Positions 1-8,680 are shown, counted from the first letter of the stretch. The stretch is 64,000 bases of DNA from Acinetobacter gerneri DSM 14967 = CIP 107464 = MTCC 9824 (GCF_000368565.1 NZ_KB849537.1:120839-184838); one strand, 5' to 3'. Notes: generated from the sequence alone by a model not told the origin. Made by a program: numbers and translations.

Positions 1-329
1 CCTTTCCACTCAAAAACACCCAAGAAGATGGCTTTGAAAATGTTGCACCCGTCGGATGCTTTCCTGCAAATGCCTTTGGACTACATGACATGATTGGCAA
101 TGTCTGGGAATGGACAAACACACCCTATCAAGGCGCGCATGATCTACATTTAGGTGACCCTTCCAAACTGAGACAGAATGAAATCAAAGCCCGCGAGTTT
201 GTCATCAAAGGTGGATCATTTTTATGTGCCAATGAATATTGTGCTCGGTTTAGAAATAGCGCACGCTATCCTCAAGAAACCGATCTTGCAATTACACATG
301 TCGGTTTTAGAACGATTTTAGCTGAATAG
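1..329 (+). CDS. Formylglycine-generating enzyme (SUMF1 family), C-terminal fragment
   Basis: This is the C-terminal end of a formylglycine-generating enzyme, cut by the left window edge; the frame is open from base 3. Landmarks visible are GLHDMIGNVWEWT, then KGGSFLC-ANEY-CARFRNSAR, and a closing HVGFR. The two cysteines (codons at 225-227 and 240-242) have the C-x4-C spacing of the catalytic, copper-binding pair of aerobic FGEs (Cys336/Cys341 in the human enzyme), so the protein is probably catalytically competent. Family members oxidise a sulfatase active-site cysteine to formylglycine. No sulfatase is inside the window; a partner would be expected to the left. A SUMF1-fold protein with another role remains possible. 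Confidence 0.85.
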   Translation, partial: FPLKNTQEDGFENVAPVGCFPANAFGLHDMIGNVWEWTNTPYQGAHDLHLGDPSKLRQNEIKAREFVIKGGSFLCANEYCARFRNSARYPQETDLAITHVGFRTILAE

Positions 330-366
330 AAAATCTAAGATATCTAAAGTTATACATTTAGATTTT
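330..366 (+). terminator. Candidate intrinsic terminator after the FGE gene
   Basis: The stem AAAATCTAA (330-338) pairs with TTAGATTTT (358-366), with a 19-base loop, and the right arm runs into a T tract. It begins directly after the stop codon. The long loop makes it a modest candidate. Confidence 0.45.
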
Positions 367-631
367 TGTTTGAAAATATCAAATTCTTTACTCAAAGCAA
401 TTTAGTATTTCAATCATCTTGCTGTGACGACGCTATATTGATCAAATCATTCGTATTGAACTATCACTGTGTAATCAGCCAAAACAGTTCTTATAAATAC
501 ATATTCATTTCACATAATTTTTACGACTATTTATTTTAAATTTTGGTAAGAAATGCCACCCCATCCCGCAACTCTGCATGGATAATGTATACATCTGTAT
601 ATTAATCTAAATAAGTTACGGGATATTTTGC
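367..631. other. Gene-free AT-rich spacer
   Basis: About 265 bases between the FGE terminator and the next start codon. I see no ORF with a ribosome binding site, no RNA gene and no clear repeat. It probably holds the promoter of the 515-residue protein gene. Confidence 0.5.
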
Positions 632-2179
632 ATGTCTAGTTCAAATGATGGGATTCAATTTCCGCTCCATGGTGATACTCAAAAAATCAGCACATCAGAA
701 ACGGGCAAGGCAATTATTGCAGAAGCTTTGTCTATCGTAGATCATCAGATTTCACAGCAAACTTTAAACGAAAAAAATTGGCGTAAACAATATCCTCGAT
801 ATTTTAAAGCGCTTGTTGCTCAAGGTATTCGTGACAATAATTCGCCGATTACCATCGCAAAACAAGGCTTGCATAAAGCCCAACATAGTTTCGAATTTTA
901 TCGTGATGGACAACGATATTTACTCAAAGACCTGATGCAAATTCCAGCCATTGAAAAGCTAAATACCTATGCGTTTCAAGGTGAAAGCCAAGCTGAACCA
1001 GAATGGTATATTCCCTATCATGGTCAAAAACTTCAAGGTCAATCTCTACTCGATCAAATCGATCTCTGGCTAAAAAAAGGCATCATCGAGCCAAGTCATG
1101 CCGAAGCTTTACGTGCTGTAAATGCTCATCCTGAGTGGTTTGATTTGTCAAATCGAACAATGGTATTGTTTGGTGCTGCATCAGAAGCTGGACCTCTGAC
1201 ATGGCTTTCAAAATGGAAAGCCAATATTGTCGCTGTTGACTTACCCAACCCGAAAGTTTGGGAAAAAATCTTAACGACAGTTAAAAATGGTAATGCGACT
1301 TTATATGCGCCCTGTACTGAAGCAATTGCTGAAAATGCGTCCATCGAGCAACTCAAAGATAAACTTGGTGCAAACTTACTCACCCAAACACCCGAAATAG
1401 CACATTGGCTTGCAAATAATCCACATAAATTAGATTTAGCTGCGATCGCCTATTTGGATGGTGAAAAGCATGTCCGCGTTTCTATGGCAATGGATAGCAT
1501 CATGCAATTTGTCAGTGAGCAAAAACCCGATACCAGTTTGATGTATATGTGTACGCCTACGGATGTTTATGCCGTACCAGAGGAAGTGATCCAAGCTTCT
1601 ACAGAAAAATTTAGATCACGCAATGCTTTACATAAAAACATTGCCAAAGGAATCTCGGCACTGACTTTGCAGAAATTCTTTAAACACAATAGCCAACACC
1701 TGATTTCCTCTGAAAATGGACAATCTTATGGGATCGCAGACTGTCTCGTAGTCGAACAAGGTCCAAACTATGCATTGGCGAAACGCATCCAACAATGGCG
1801 CGCTACACTTGCTCGTCATCAAGGGCAAACGGTGAGTATCAATATTGCTCCATCCACAACGACGCATTCTGTGACTAAAAATCCACTACTCAAAGCTGCA
1901 TTTAATGGTGCAAGTCTCTTTGATGTTGAAGCTTTTAAACCAGAAACAACCAATGCCATCATGGCAGCGCTTTGGATTCATGATCTACAAAATCCAAAAT
2001 CTGTCGCACATCCCGAAACTCAGTTAGATCATCCGCTTGAGTTGATGATGTCTGGTGCAAACCACGGTGGTTTATGGCGAGTTGCATATTTGGCACGTAC
2101 TGCTCTGCCATTTGCAGCAATTTATGGTTTCGCCTCAGATAAGTTGCCAATAGATAAAATGTTTAGAAAAAATGGCTAA
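632..2179 (+). CDS. Uncharacterised 515-residue protein with a Rossmann-like segment
   Basis: I do not recognise this family with certainty. The protein is soluble-looking, with no signal peptide or membrane segment. Residues 176-188 read TMVLFGAASEAGP and are followed by AVDLP at 201-205, which resembles the first strand, glycine-rich turn and second acidic strand of a dinucleotide-binding Rossmann fold. The C-terminal 60 residues are well structured (ALWIHDLQ, then MMSGANHGGLWRVAYLARTAL). It is monocistronic: it has its own upstream spacer and a hairpin follows. A nucleotide-dependent oxidoreductase is one guess, but the classical catalytic motifs of short-chain dehydrogenases are not obvious. 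Confidence 0.75.
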   Translation: MSSSNDGIQFPLHGDTQKISTSETGKAIIAEALSIVDHQISQQTLNEKNWRKQYPRYFKALVAQGIRDNNSPITIAKQGLHKAQHSFEFYRDGQRYLLKDLMQIPAIEKLNTYAFQGESQAEPEWYIPYHGQKLQGQSLLDQIDLWLKKGIIEPSHAEALRAVNAHPEWFDLSNRTMVLFGAASEAGPLTWLSKWKANIVAVDLPNPKVWEKILTTVKNGNATLYAPCTEAIAENASIEQLKDKLGANLLTQTPEIAHWLANNPHKLDLAAIAYLDGEKHVRVSMAMDSIMQFVSEQKPDTSLMYMCTPTDVYAVPEEVIQASTEKFRSRNALHKNIAKGISALTLQKFFKHNSQHLISSENGQSYGIADCLVVEQGPNYALAKRIQQWRATLARHQGQTVSINIAPSTTTHSVTKNPLLKAAFNGASLFDVEAFKPETTNAIMAALWIHDLQNPKSVAHPETQLDHPLELMMSGANHGGLWRVAYLARTALPFAAIYGFASDKLPIDKMFRKNG

Positions 2180-2196
2180 TTGAGCTGTTTTAATCT

Positions 2197-2228
2197 TAAA
2201 GGCTTCAAAATATCTCCTTTGAAGCCTT
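2197..2228 (+). terminator. Candidate terminator hairpin
   Basis: A perfect 12-bp stem, AAAGGCTTCAAA (2197-2208) with TTTGAAGCCTTT (2217-2228), and an 8-base loop. It lies 18 bases after the stop of the 515-residue protein gene. There is no long T tract, so termination may be weak. Confidence 0.55.
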
Positions 2229-2328
2229 TGAGGCTGTTGACGTTAAAATATCTGTTTTGTAAGTCAATGTTTCTGCAACAATAACGTATATTTTTATATT
2301 ATTTAAATATATAGTTAAAAAACAAATA

Positions 2329-2396
2329 ATTAAATTAAAATTAAATCATAATTAAAAATTCCTTAAATTTACAAAATAATTAACTTTTACTACAAT
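2329..2396 (+). promoter_or_regulatory. Sigma-70 promoter with four phased PmrA-box-like hexamers
   Basis: A good promoter lies before the kinase-fold gene: -35 TTTACA at 2368-2373, a 17-base spacer and -10 TACAAT at 2391-2396. Directly upstream are four hexamers of the form HTTAAD, each separated by exactly five bases: ATTAAA at 2329, 2340 and 2351, then CTTAAA at 2362, which abuts the -35. This spacing is that of PmrA boxes (HTTAAD-N5-HTTAAD). The stretch is almost pure A/T, so chance matches are likely and PmrA control is only a hypothesis; the promoter itself is more secure. Confidence 0.5.
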
Positions 2397-2425
2397 GACT
2401 TTTTAGCAACTTTATCTATGGTGAC

Positions 2426-3235
2426 ATGAATAAATTTTCTAAATTTTTAAAAAATTCTCTTAAATCTCAAGATGAAAGCATCAAAGCTTATCAGTGCGAT
2501 GGTCATGCCAAAGTTTGGCTAAAAAAAGCAACTGAACGCCACTCTATTTGGATTTATTTACCCCTCAAATGGACGGCGAAAATCTTACAGATTAAAGCAC
2601 TTACACCTATTCCAAATCATGGTGGTGCAGCAGCGATCCAATGTGAAGTAAAGCGTATTCAAGATCTACAAGATCTTGGCATCCCTACCGCCAATATTTT
2701 AGCAGTAAACAATCAGGGCTTACTACTTGAAGATGCCGGTCAAGTGGGCGCACATGTCATGCAACTTGACCATGCCCTTGCGATGCTAAAAGATGATAGC
2801 GAACGTAAATTAGAGTTTTTTGAGGAAGCCGTACTGGCTATTCAAGATATTCATCTTAAAAAAAGTTATCTGAGTGAAGCCTTTGCTCGAAATATCTTAG
2901 TCAATAAAAACAAAGAGTTTACTTTTATTGATTTTGAAACAGATCCTGGACATGTTTTGGATGTGGAGACTTGTCAAATTCGAGACTGGCTATGTTTTAT
3001 ATTTTCAACCGCTTACCGCTTTACTGAAGAAGAACTCAAGCGGGCTTGTCAGATTTTTATCAATGTCGTATTCCCCTATAGAAAAATCTTTAAAGGGGTG
3101 AAAAGTATTGGGTGGAAACTACGTTGGGCAAAAAAATTTAGATTTGAAAAGCTAGGAAGTGATGGCAAACGTATCCAAAAATGTTTGTTATTTTTTCACT
3201 ACCTCGAAGATCAAGAACCGCTACCAATGATTTAA
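2426..3235 (+). CDS. Kinase-fold protein (LPS kinase / BUD32-like), altered catalytic loop
   Basis: A 269-residue cytoplasmic protein with the C-lobe layout of small bacterial kinases such as the LPS core and BUD32-type kinases. IH at 142-143 is followed by EAFARNILV (151-159) in place of a catalytic HGDxxxxN loop, and IDFETDP (168-174) stands in for the metal-binding DFG. Asn156 and Asp169 are present, but the catalytic-base position five residues before Asn156 is Glu151 rather than Asp. The gene is convergent with pmrB. A role in LPS or lipid A phosphorylation is suggested by fold and by its position beside pmrCAB, not demonstrated. The start ATG has only a weak GGTGA upstream. Confidence 0.65.
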   Translation: MNKFSKFLKNSLKSQDESIKAYQCDGHAKVWLKKATERHSIWIYLPLKWTAKILQIKALTPIPNHGGAAAIQCEVKRIQDLQDLGIPTANILAVNNQGLLLEDAGQVGAHVMQLDHALAMLKDDSERKLEFFEEAVLAIQDIHLKKSYLSEAFARNILVNKNKEFTFIDFETDPGHVLDVETCQIRDWLCFIFSTAYRFTEEELKRACQIFINVVFPYRKIFKGVKSIGWKLRWAKKFRFEKLGSDGKRIQKCLLFFHYLEDQEPLPMI

Positions 3236-3257
3236 ATCATTGCATTCTGTTCAAAAT

Positions 3258-3306
3258 AATATTTCCTCATCAAAGACCCGATTTAGCTTTTTGATGAGGA
3301 AATATT
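3258..3306. terminator. Long perfect hairpin between convergent genes
   Basis: AATATTTCCTCATCAAA (3258-3274) pairs perfectly over 17 bp with TTTGATGAGGAAATATT (3290-3306) around a 15-base loop. It sits between the 3' ends of the kinase-fold gene and pmrB. Neither side has a T tract, so it may act as a bidirectional terminator or as an mRNA-stabilising 3' structure. Confidence 0.5.
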
Positions 3307-3342
3307 TAGGGTTCTTTGACACCAAGCAAATACAACTTAGCT

Positions 3343-4680
3343 TTAGTCCAAAGTTTTGATTAATAATATTTTTGGCAATTTAACTAAAGCACTTAAGCCA
3401 CCAAGTTCTGCACTCTTAGATAAAACCAATTCACCATTTAAATGTTGAATGGCTTTTTGCACAATGGATAATCCCAAGCCGCTGCCCACTTCCAGATGAT
3501 GATGGACTCGATAAAAACGTTTTAAAACTTTGTCATATTCTTCTGGTTCTAAACCTGGACCACTATCCTCAATCAAAACATAACCAAAATTATCATCGTC
3601 ATAAACAGAGATATTAATCATGCCTGAACACGGCGTGTATTTAATCGCATTATCAATAATATTAAATACAATTGAATGAACTGTCGCTTCAATGCTTTGC
3701 ATCTCAATCTCTTCATTGCGGACGAAACCGAGATCGATGTCTTTTTGCATCGCCAAGTTCATCAGTTGCTCTACACAATTTAATGCCACATTGTTCAATT
3801 TAAATTTACTAATCGAATCAATTTGATTGAGTGAAGCATCTTGCTTGGCTAGTGAAAGTAACTGTGAAACCAAATGCTGCATCCGCGCCAAACCTTTGCT
3901 CAGGTTTTGTAGGTTTTCCTCTTCAGGAAATTGACTTAGCAAAATCTTGGTTTGCAAATTCAGTGCGGTAATCGGCGTACGCAGCTCGTGTGCAGCATCT
4001 GCAATAAACTGTTTTTGTTCTTGTTGTGAATCAGAAATTCGTTCAAACAAGTGATTAATCTCAGTTGTTGTTGCACGCAATTCAACTGGATATTGTTGAT
4101 TATCCAACGGTGTTAATGAATTTGAGTCACGTTGAGTCAACTCATTTTTAAGGTCTTCAAGTGGTCGTAATGTTCGCCCGATGATCAAAATTAAGCCAAA
4201 AATAGCAAAAGGCATAATAAGCAAATAAGGAATAAACATACTACCCGCAAGCTCAAGTGCCAAAACTTGGCGAACTTTTTCTTGCTGGCTGACTTGAATC
4301 TGATAATTTCCAACAGGCATCACATAAGCATACCAAACACCATGCGTGGTTTTTTGTCGATAAAAACCAGCTTTGCTTACTGGCGGTACCAATAAATGAT
4401 TTTCGTGATAAAGATAGTTTTTATCTTCATAGGCCCACACATCGACAAACATATCTTCTTCATGATAATGCCGTGCTTTATCAAATTTACTTTGAATAGG
4501 ATGAAGATCGTGATGAGTAATACGTTCCGCAAGATATTCCATTTGCGAATCTAAAATTTCATTGATTTCACCCAACGAAATTTTATAAGCAGTAAATACA
4601 AAAATACACCCCAATATAATACTAAATATTGAGGTATATCCGATTAAACGCTTTTTTAATGAATAATGTTTATTCTTCAT
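3343..4680 (-). CDS. pmrB: Sensor histidine kinase PmrB
   Basis: The membrane sensor of the PmrAB two-component system, which controls polymyxin/colistin resistance through lipid A modification. Of 445 residues, a transmembrane segment spans about 13-32, followed by a short periplasmic domain (33-148) with an acidic, histidine-rich stretch HYHEED near 71-76, and a second transmembrane segment at about 149-168. A HAMP-like linker then leads to the H-box FIADAAHELRTP with phospho-acceptor His231, and the ATPase motifs NIIDNAIKYT, DSGPGLE and GSGLGLSIV. It is the last gene of pmrCAB, 14 bases after pmrA. By analogy with other PmrB proteins the periplasmic acidic residues may sense metal ions. 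The proline after the H-box (Pro236), mutated in some resistant A. baumannii, is intact. Confidence 0.93.
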   Translation of the reverse strand: MKNKHYSLKKRLIGYTSIFSIILGCIFVFTAYKISLGEINEILDSQMEYLAERITHHDLHPIQSKFDKARHYHEEDMFVDVWAYEDKNYLYHENHLLVPPVSKAGFYRQKTTHGVWYAYVMPVGNYQIQVSQQEKVRQVLALELAGSMFIPYLLIMPFAIFGLILIIGRTLRPLEDLKNELTQRDSNSLTPLDNQQYPVELRATTTEINHLFERISDSQQEQKQFIADAAHELRTPITALNLQTKILLSQFPEEENLQNLSKGLARMQHLVSQLLSLAKQDASLNQIDSISKFKLNNVALNCVEQLMNLAMQKDIDLGFVRNEEIEMQSIEATVHSIVFNIIDNAIKYTPCSGMINISVYDDDNFGYVLIEDSGPGLEPEEYDKVLKRFYRVHHHLEVGSGLGLSIVQKAIQHLNGELVLSKSAELGGLSALVKLPKILLIKTLD

Positions 4681-4694
4681 TATTACTCTTTAAG

Positions 4695-5384
4695 TCACTG
4701 CTCTTTCGTCGTCTGCCCCAAACGATAACCTAAACCACGAATCGTTCGGATAAAGTTTTTGCCCAATTTTGAGCGTAAGTGATGTACATATACCTCGATG
4801 GTATTACTGGTCACTTCGCTATCAAAATCATACAACTTATCTTCTAAATTTGCTTTAGAAAATATTTTGTTTGGATGTGTCATAAGCGGAATTAAAATCG
4901 CCCATTCACGATTGGACAGTTCAATCTCTTTACCATCTAAGACCGCAGTATGTTGTTCGATGTTTAATGTTAAATCACCACTTTTCAAAATCTGATCTGC
5001 TGATGCAGCCGCCTGAGCCTCAGTACCAACACGGCGTAGCAAAGCATGGATACGTGCTAACAACTCATCAAACTCATAAGGTTTGATCAGATAATCATCC
5101 GCACCCTGATTTAAACCTTCTACACGGTTTTGCAATTGATCACGTGCAGAAATAATCAGTACAGGCACTTTGGCACGCATGCGAATTTGTTTCAGTACTT
5201 GCATACCGTCCATCATTGGCAAGCCAAGATCAAGTAAGACCAAATCAAAATTTTGATTGGTGAGAAGTTTTAAACCTTCGATTCCATTGTTTACCCACTC
5301 AACTTCGAATTGATGATAACGAAGCAAGGTCAGAGTCGACTCAGCAATCATAAAGTCATCTTCAATCATCAAGATCTTAGCCAT
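4695..5384 (-). CDS. pmrA: Response regulator PmrA (OmpR family)
   Basis: A 229-residue OmpR/PhoB-type regulator partnered with PmrB. The receiver domain (1-120) has the acidic pocket EDD at 8-10, phospho-acceptor Asp52 in LVLLDLGLP, and the conserved Lys in YLIKPYEF. The winged-helix DNA-binding domain (about 130-225) ends with TIEVYVHHLRSKLG and RTIRGLGYRLG. PmrA binds direct hexamer repeats of the type TTTAAG-N5-TTTAAG; such a site lies upstream of pmrC. The gene is the middle of the operon, with 14-base gaps on both sides, so it probably autoregulates through the pmrC promoter. Confidence 0.94.
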   Translation of the reverse strand: MAKILMIEDDFMIAESTLTLLRYHQFEVEWVNNGIEGLKLLTNQNFDLVLLDLGLPMMDGMQVLKQIRMRAKVPVLIISARDQLQNRVEGLNQGADDYLIKPYEFDELLARIHALLRRVGTEAQAAASADQILKSGDLTLNIEQHTAVLDGKEIELSNREWAILIPLMTHPNKIFSKANLEDKLYDFDSEVTSNTIEVYVHHLRSKLGKNFIRTIRGLGYRLGQTTKEQ

Positions 5385-5398
5385 TTTTACTACCTCTA

Positions 5399-7030
5399 TT
5401 ACTGAGCTTTACATTTTTGTACAAGGTCAATTTTTGCATCAATTGTTTTGGAGCTAACATCCAACATACTTAATAAGCTTGGGAATAAATTGTCCTGACT
5501 TACTTCAGATTTATTTTGGCTTGCCAAACATGATACTTGTGCTGGAGCAAATTTTTTCCATTCATCAGAGAACCACATTACCATCGGGATATGAGTCTGT
5601 TCAGACGGTGCGATCGAATATGGAGCACCATGTAAATACATACCATGTTCACCCGTAGATTCACCATGATCAGACATATACCAAAAACCCGTTTGATGTT
5701 GCTTTTGCGTTTTCAATAACTCAATCACTTGATTCAAAATATGATCCGTATAAACAATGGTATTGTCATAACTATTGATCAATGCATCACGTGAACATCC
5801 CTGAATCGCATTGGTATCACAAGTCGGTTTAAATGGTGCAAACTCAGGCGTAGTACGCTTATAGTATGCAGGACCATGACTGCCCATTTGGTGCAACACC
5901 ACCAGTCTTGGTGTCTTATCGTCAGCAGGAATTTTAGCTAAATAATCTTGTAAACTATCCACTAAAACACCATCTAAACATTCACCATCTTTACACCATT
6001 TCTGTTGAATAGGTTTAGGAATTTTATAGGTTTCAACACGGTTACACGCACCTTTACAACCCGAATTGTTGTCAATCCACGTTACTTTATAGCCCGCACG
6101 CTGCGCGATATCGAGCAAACCTTCACGATGACTTGCCAAATCTTCATCATAATCTTCACGTGGCATACCCGAAAACATACAAGGCACAGATACAGCAGTT
6201 GCAGTACCACATGAAGATGCTTGAGTAAAATTGATCAATCCTGCTTGTTTAGCCAACAGTGGATTGGTATTTTTCGCATAACCATTTAGAGAAAAACTTT
6301 CTGCACGTGCCGTTTCACCGACCACGAGCACCATCAATTTTGGCAATTGACCTTGCTTTTGTTCCAACTTAGCGTCTTCACCATAATGTACCAAAGGTAA
6401 GTTTTTCTTCGGCGCTTTTTTACGGTAATAAGAACTTAATGCAGACAGTGAATTGAATGGTGAAATCATGCCTTTAATATTTCGGTTTTCACGGAAAATC
6501 GGTGCGTAATCACCATAATAAATAAATAAAGATCCACCTAAAACCACGATCGCAACCACTAAACTAAGCAATTTTGCCACTAACGTTTTGATGATGGTTT
6601 GAGGTTTTATTTTCACCCATAGGATTAAAACAACAGGTAAAATAACAAAACCAATCGTCCAGAGTATAAATCTTAGAGAAAGTAAATCAGAAACTTCTGA
6701 AGTATCTGTCTGCATCATATTTTGGATTTGGTCTGGTGAAATAATCACCCCCAAAGAATTGACAAAATATGAACTAAAACCACCGACAATCACCAAAATG
6801 ATGCTAATGACTTTAGTCGTCCACTTCCAGTTTAAAATTTGCAAGATCACATTATACATTGCCACAACCACAAGTGTAGTTGCCAATATAAAAAGAACCG
6901 ATTTAAAACCTTGATATGGTGTGAGTTTTTGAATTTTATTTAAAAATGCAAAGTTTAAACACAATCCCAACCAAAGCGCGAGAATGAAATTAAATAAAGT
7001 TAAAGATATTTCTCTGAAACGATTAATCAT
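5399..7030 (-). CDS. pmrC: Lipid A phosphoethanolamine transferase PmrC (EptA family)
   Basis: An inner-membrane enzyme that transfers phosphoethanolamine from phosphatidylethanolamine to lipid A phosphates, lowering surface charge and polymyxin binding. It has 543 residues. The N-terminal part (about 10-172) has five hydrophobic segments, followed by a periplasmic alkaline-phosphatase-like domain. The nucleophile is Thr240 in VVGETARAESF. Zinc-site motifs are recognisable further on (YMSDHGESTGEHG, then HGAPYSIAP, and HIPMVMW). Cysteine-rich loops (SSCGTATAVSVPC, GCKGAC) match the disulfides of EptA/MCR proteins. It is the first gene of pmrCAB. No strong ribosome binding site precedes the ATG. 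Confidence 0.94.
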   Translation of the reverse strand: MINRFREISLTLFNFILALWLGLCLNFAFLNKIQKLTPYQGFKSVLFILATTLVVVAMYNVILQILNWKWTTKVISIILVIVGGFSSYFVNSLGVIISPDQIQNMMQTDTSEVSDLLSLRFILWTIGFVILPVVLILWVKIKPQTIIKTLVAKLLSLVVAIVVLGGSLFIYYGDYAPIFRENRNIKGMISPFNSLSALSSYYRKKAPKKNLPLVHYGEDAKLEQKQGQLPKLMVLVVGETARAESFSLNGYAKNTNPLLAKQAGLINFTQASSCGTATAVSVPCMFSGMPREDYDEDLASHREGLLDIAQRAGYKVTWIDNNSGCKGACNRVETYKIPKPIQQKWCKDGECLDGVLVDSLQDYLAKIPADDKTPRLVVLHQMGSHGPAYYKRTTPEFAPFKPTCDTNAIQGCSRDALINSYDNTIVYTDHILNQVIELLKTQKQHQTGFWYMSDHGESTGEHGMYLHGAPYSIAPSEQTHIPMVMWFSDEWKKFAPAQVSCLASQNKSEVSQDNLFPSLLSMLDVSSKTIDAKIDLVQKCKAQ

Positions 7031-7102
7031 CTGATGGATTCACTCAATAGTGCAATTTTGAAATCTTATAAATTTCACATTTTTAAAATTTACGCATTTA
7101 AA

Positions 7103-7119
7103 CTTAAAACAGTCTTAAA
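7103..7119 (-). promoter_or_regulatory. PmrA box upstream of pmrC
   Basis: On the minus strand the sequence reads TTTAAG-ACTGT-TTTAAG, two identical half-sites separated by five bases. This is an exact match to the PmrA consensus YTTAAK-N5-YTTAAK. It lies 73-89 bases upstream of the pmrC ATG, the place expected for autoregulation of pmrCAB. A TAAAAA element 17 bases downstream of the proximal half-site is a possible -10. Confidence 0.8.
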
Positions 7120-7269
7120 CAAAAAAATGTGATTTTCATATGTTTTTATATTAAGTTCAGAAGCTTAGCATAATTTTTTTTGATTTAATTTGAATTATTC
7201 TGCTTTAAATCAAATATATTTTGAGTTTTACACATGGATACTTATCCTATTTTTCGACTAGTCATGCCT

Positions 7270-8580
7270 CTACATTTTCACCTCATCCTCACATATTGAT
7301 TTTTTCCATTTGAAAATTGGCCATAACAATAAAATCCCTAAGACAAGTATCATTTTCAAATATGTTTCATAGCCTAAAACATCACCTAAAATCCCACTGA
7401 TGGTATATAAGGCTCCACTCACCAAGGCCATGATAGACACTTGAAAAGTGAAATCTGTTCCAGCAAAATCTTTTCTGCTGTACTGCATGACCAAAGTCAA
7501 AATCACCACTAAGAGCATGGCACTAAACAGATCTTCACTGGCATGGATCAAGTAAATCACCCAAGGAGATACAGCGGCCTGCTGCTGATATTGATGTGCA
7601 AGATAGACATAAGCCGCAAGACTCATGAGTTTGAAAATCGAAAAAAGAACCAAAGCCTGACTACGGCCTAAATAATTTAGACTCCAACTTGCCAGCCCTG
7701 CTCCAACCAAAGCTGCAATAGCACCTAGCATCGTCACATAAAGACCGATCTGAGTCAGACTTAAACCCATATCCACCATTAAAGGCTTCAATAATGGACC
7801 TGATAAACCATCAGCAACTTTGATAGTCAGCAACACAATTAACCACAAAAATAAGTTGCGAGTTTTCGTGAAATATCTCAGATAATTTTGTGTTAATTGG
7901 GCAATACTCTGTTTATTTTCAGTCCTATTCTCATGATCCTTTTCCAATTGTTTTTGTTTTAAAGATAGATGTTTAGTATGTTCTGGCTCTCGATAAAACC
8001 AAATTGGGATAGTATTGAGTAAAACGATTAAGGCTAGACTTAAAAATGTGATTTGCCAATTTAGCCAGTCCAGCACCCACAGTATCGCCCCACCACCAAC
8101 GATAAAACCAAGTCTCGAACCTACAACTTGAAACATATTGCCGATATGTTGTTGTTCACCTTTTAAAATATTGACAGCCAAAGCATCTGTTGCAATATCT
8201 TGAGTTGCACCCAAGCTATTGATACTTAACATCAGTATAAAAAACACCATGAGGTATATCGGTTGATTGAGCGTTTCAATCGGCAGGAAGGATAAAATAA
8301 TCAGTAAAACCACGGTCATACATTGGGTCGGTAAAATCCAACTTCGATAATGTCCCATTGATTTTCGACCCATGCGATCAACATAAGGTGCCCAAAGTAT
8401 TTTTATAGCCCAAGGTGCAAGTAACAATCCAAAACCACCAATATGCGCCAGTGATACACCCTGAGTCCGTAAAATGACAGGTAATGCATGCGTCATAAAG
8501 CCCACAGGTAAACCCTGTGCCCAATATAATGAGAAGAGCAATAGATATATTTTTGCTGAGTTGGCTTGTTTAGAGATCAT
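7270..8580 (-). CDS. MFS permease, AmpG-like (PAT family)
   Basis: A 436-residue, 12-segment major facilitator of the AmpG/acetyl-CoA transporter (PAT) type. Typical signatures are YWAQGLPVGFM at the start of helix 1, then LLAPWAIKILWAPYVDR in the helix 2-3 region and GATQDIATDALAV near helix 5. AmpG proteins import anhydro-muropeptides for cell-wall recycling, but several AmpG-like paralogues of unknown substrate exist in Acinetobacter. It is transcribed alone, divergently from the acyltransferase at 8681. The substrate is unproven. Confidence 0.8.
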   Translation of the reverse strand: MISKQANSAKIYLLLFSLYWAQGLPVGFMTHALPVILRTQGVSLAHIGGFGLLLAPWAIKILWAPYVDRMGRKSMGHYRSWILPTQCMTVVLLIILSFLPIETLNQPIYLMVFFILMLSINSLGATQDIATDALAVNILKGEQQHIGNMFQVVGSRLGFIVGGGAILWVLDWLNWQITFLSLALIVLLNTIPIWFYREPEHTKHLSLKQKQLEKDHENRTENKQSIAQLTQNYLRYFTKTRNLFLWLIVLLTIKVADGLSGPLLKPLMVDMGLSLTQIGLYVTMLGAIAALVGAGLASWSLNYLGRSQALVLFSIFKLMSLAAYVYLAHQYQQQAAVSPWVIYLIHASEDLFSAMLLVVILTLVMQYSRKDFAGTDFTFQVSIMALVSGALYTISGILGDVLGYETYLKMILVLGILLLWPIFKWKKSICEDEVKM

Positions 8581-8680
8581 TTAAAAAGAATGGACTGATT
8601 ATTTTCATTGATATTTTGCCAATGTAACAAAATTCGGTATGCTTTAATATTCTCATCTTAGTAATTTTTTTAATAATAAA

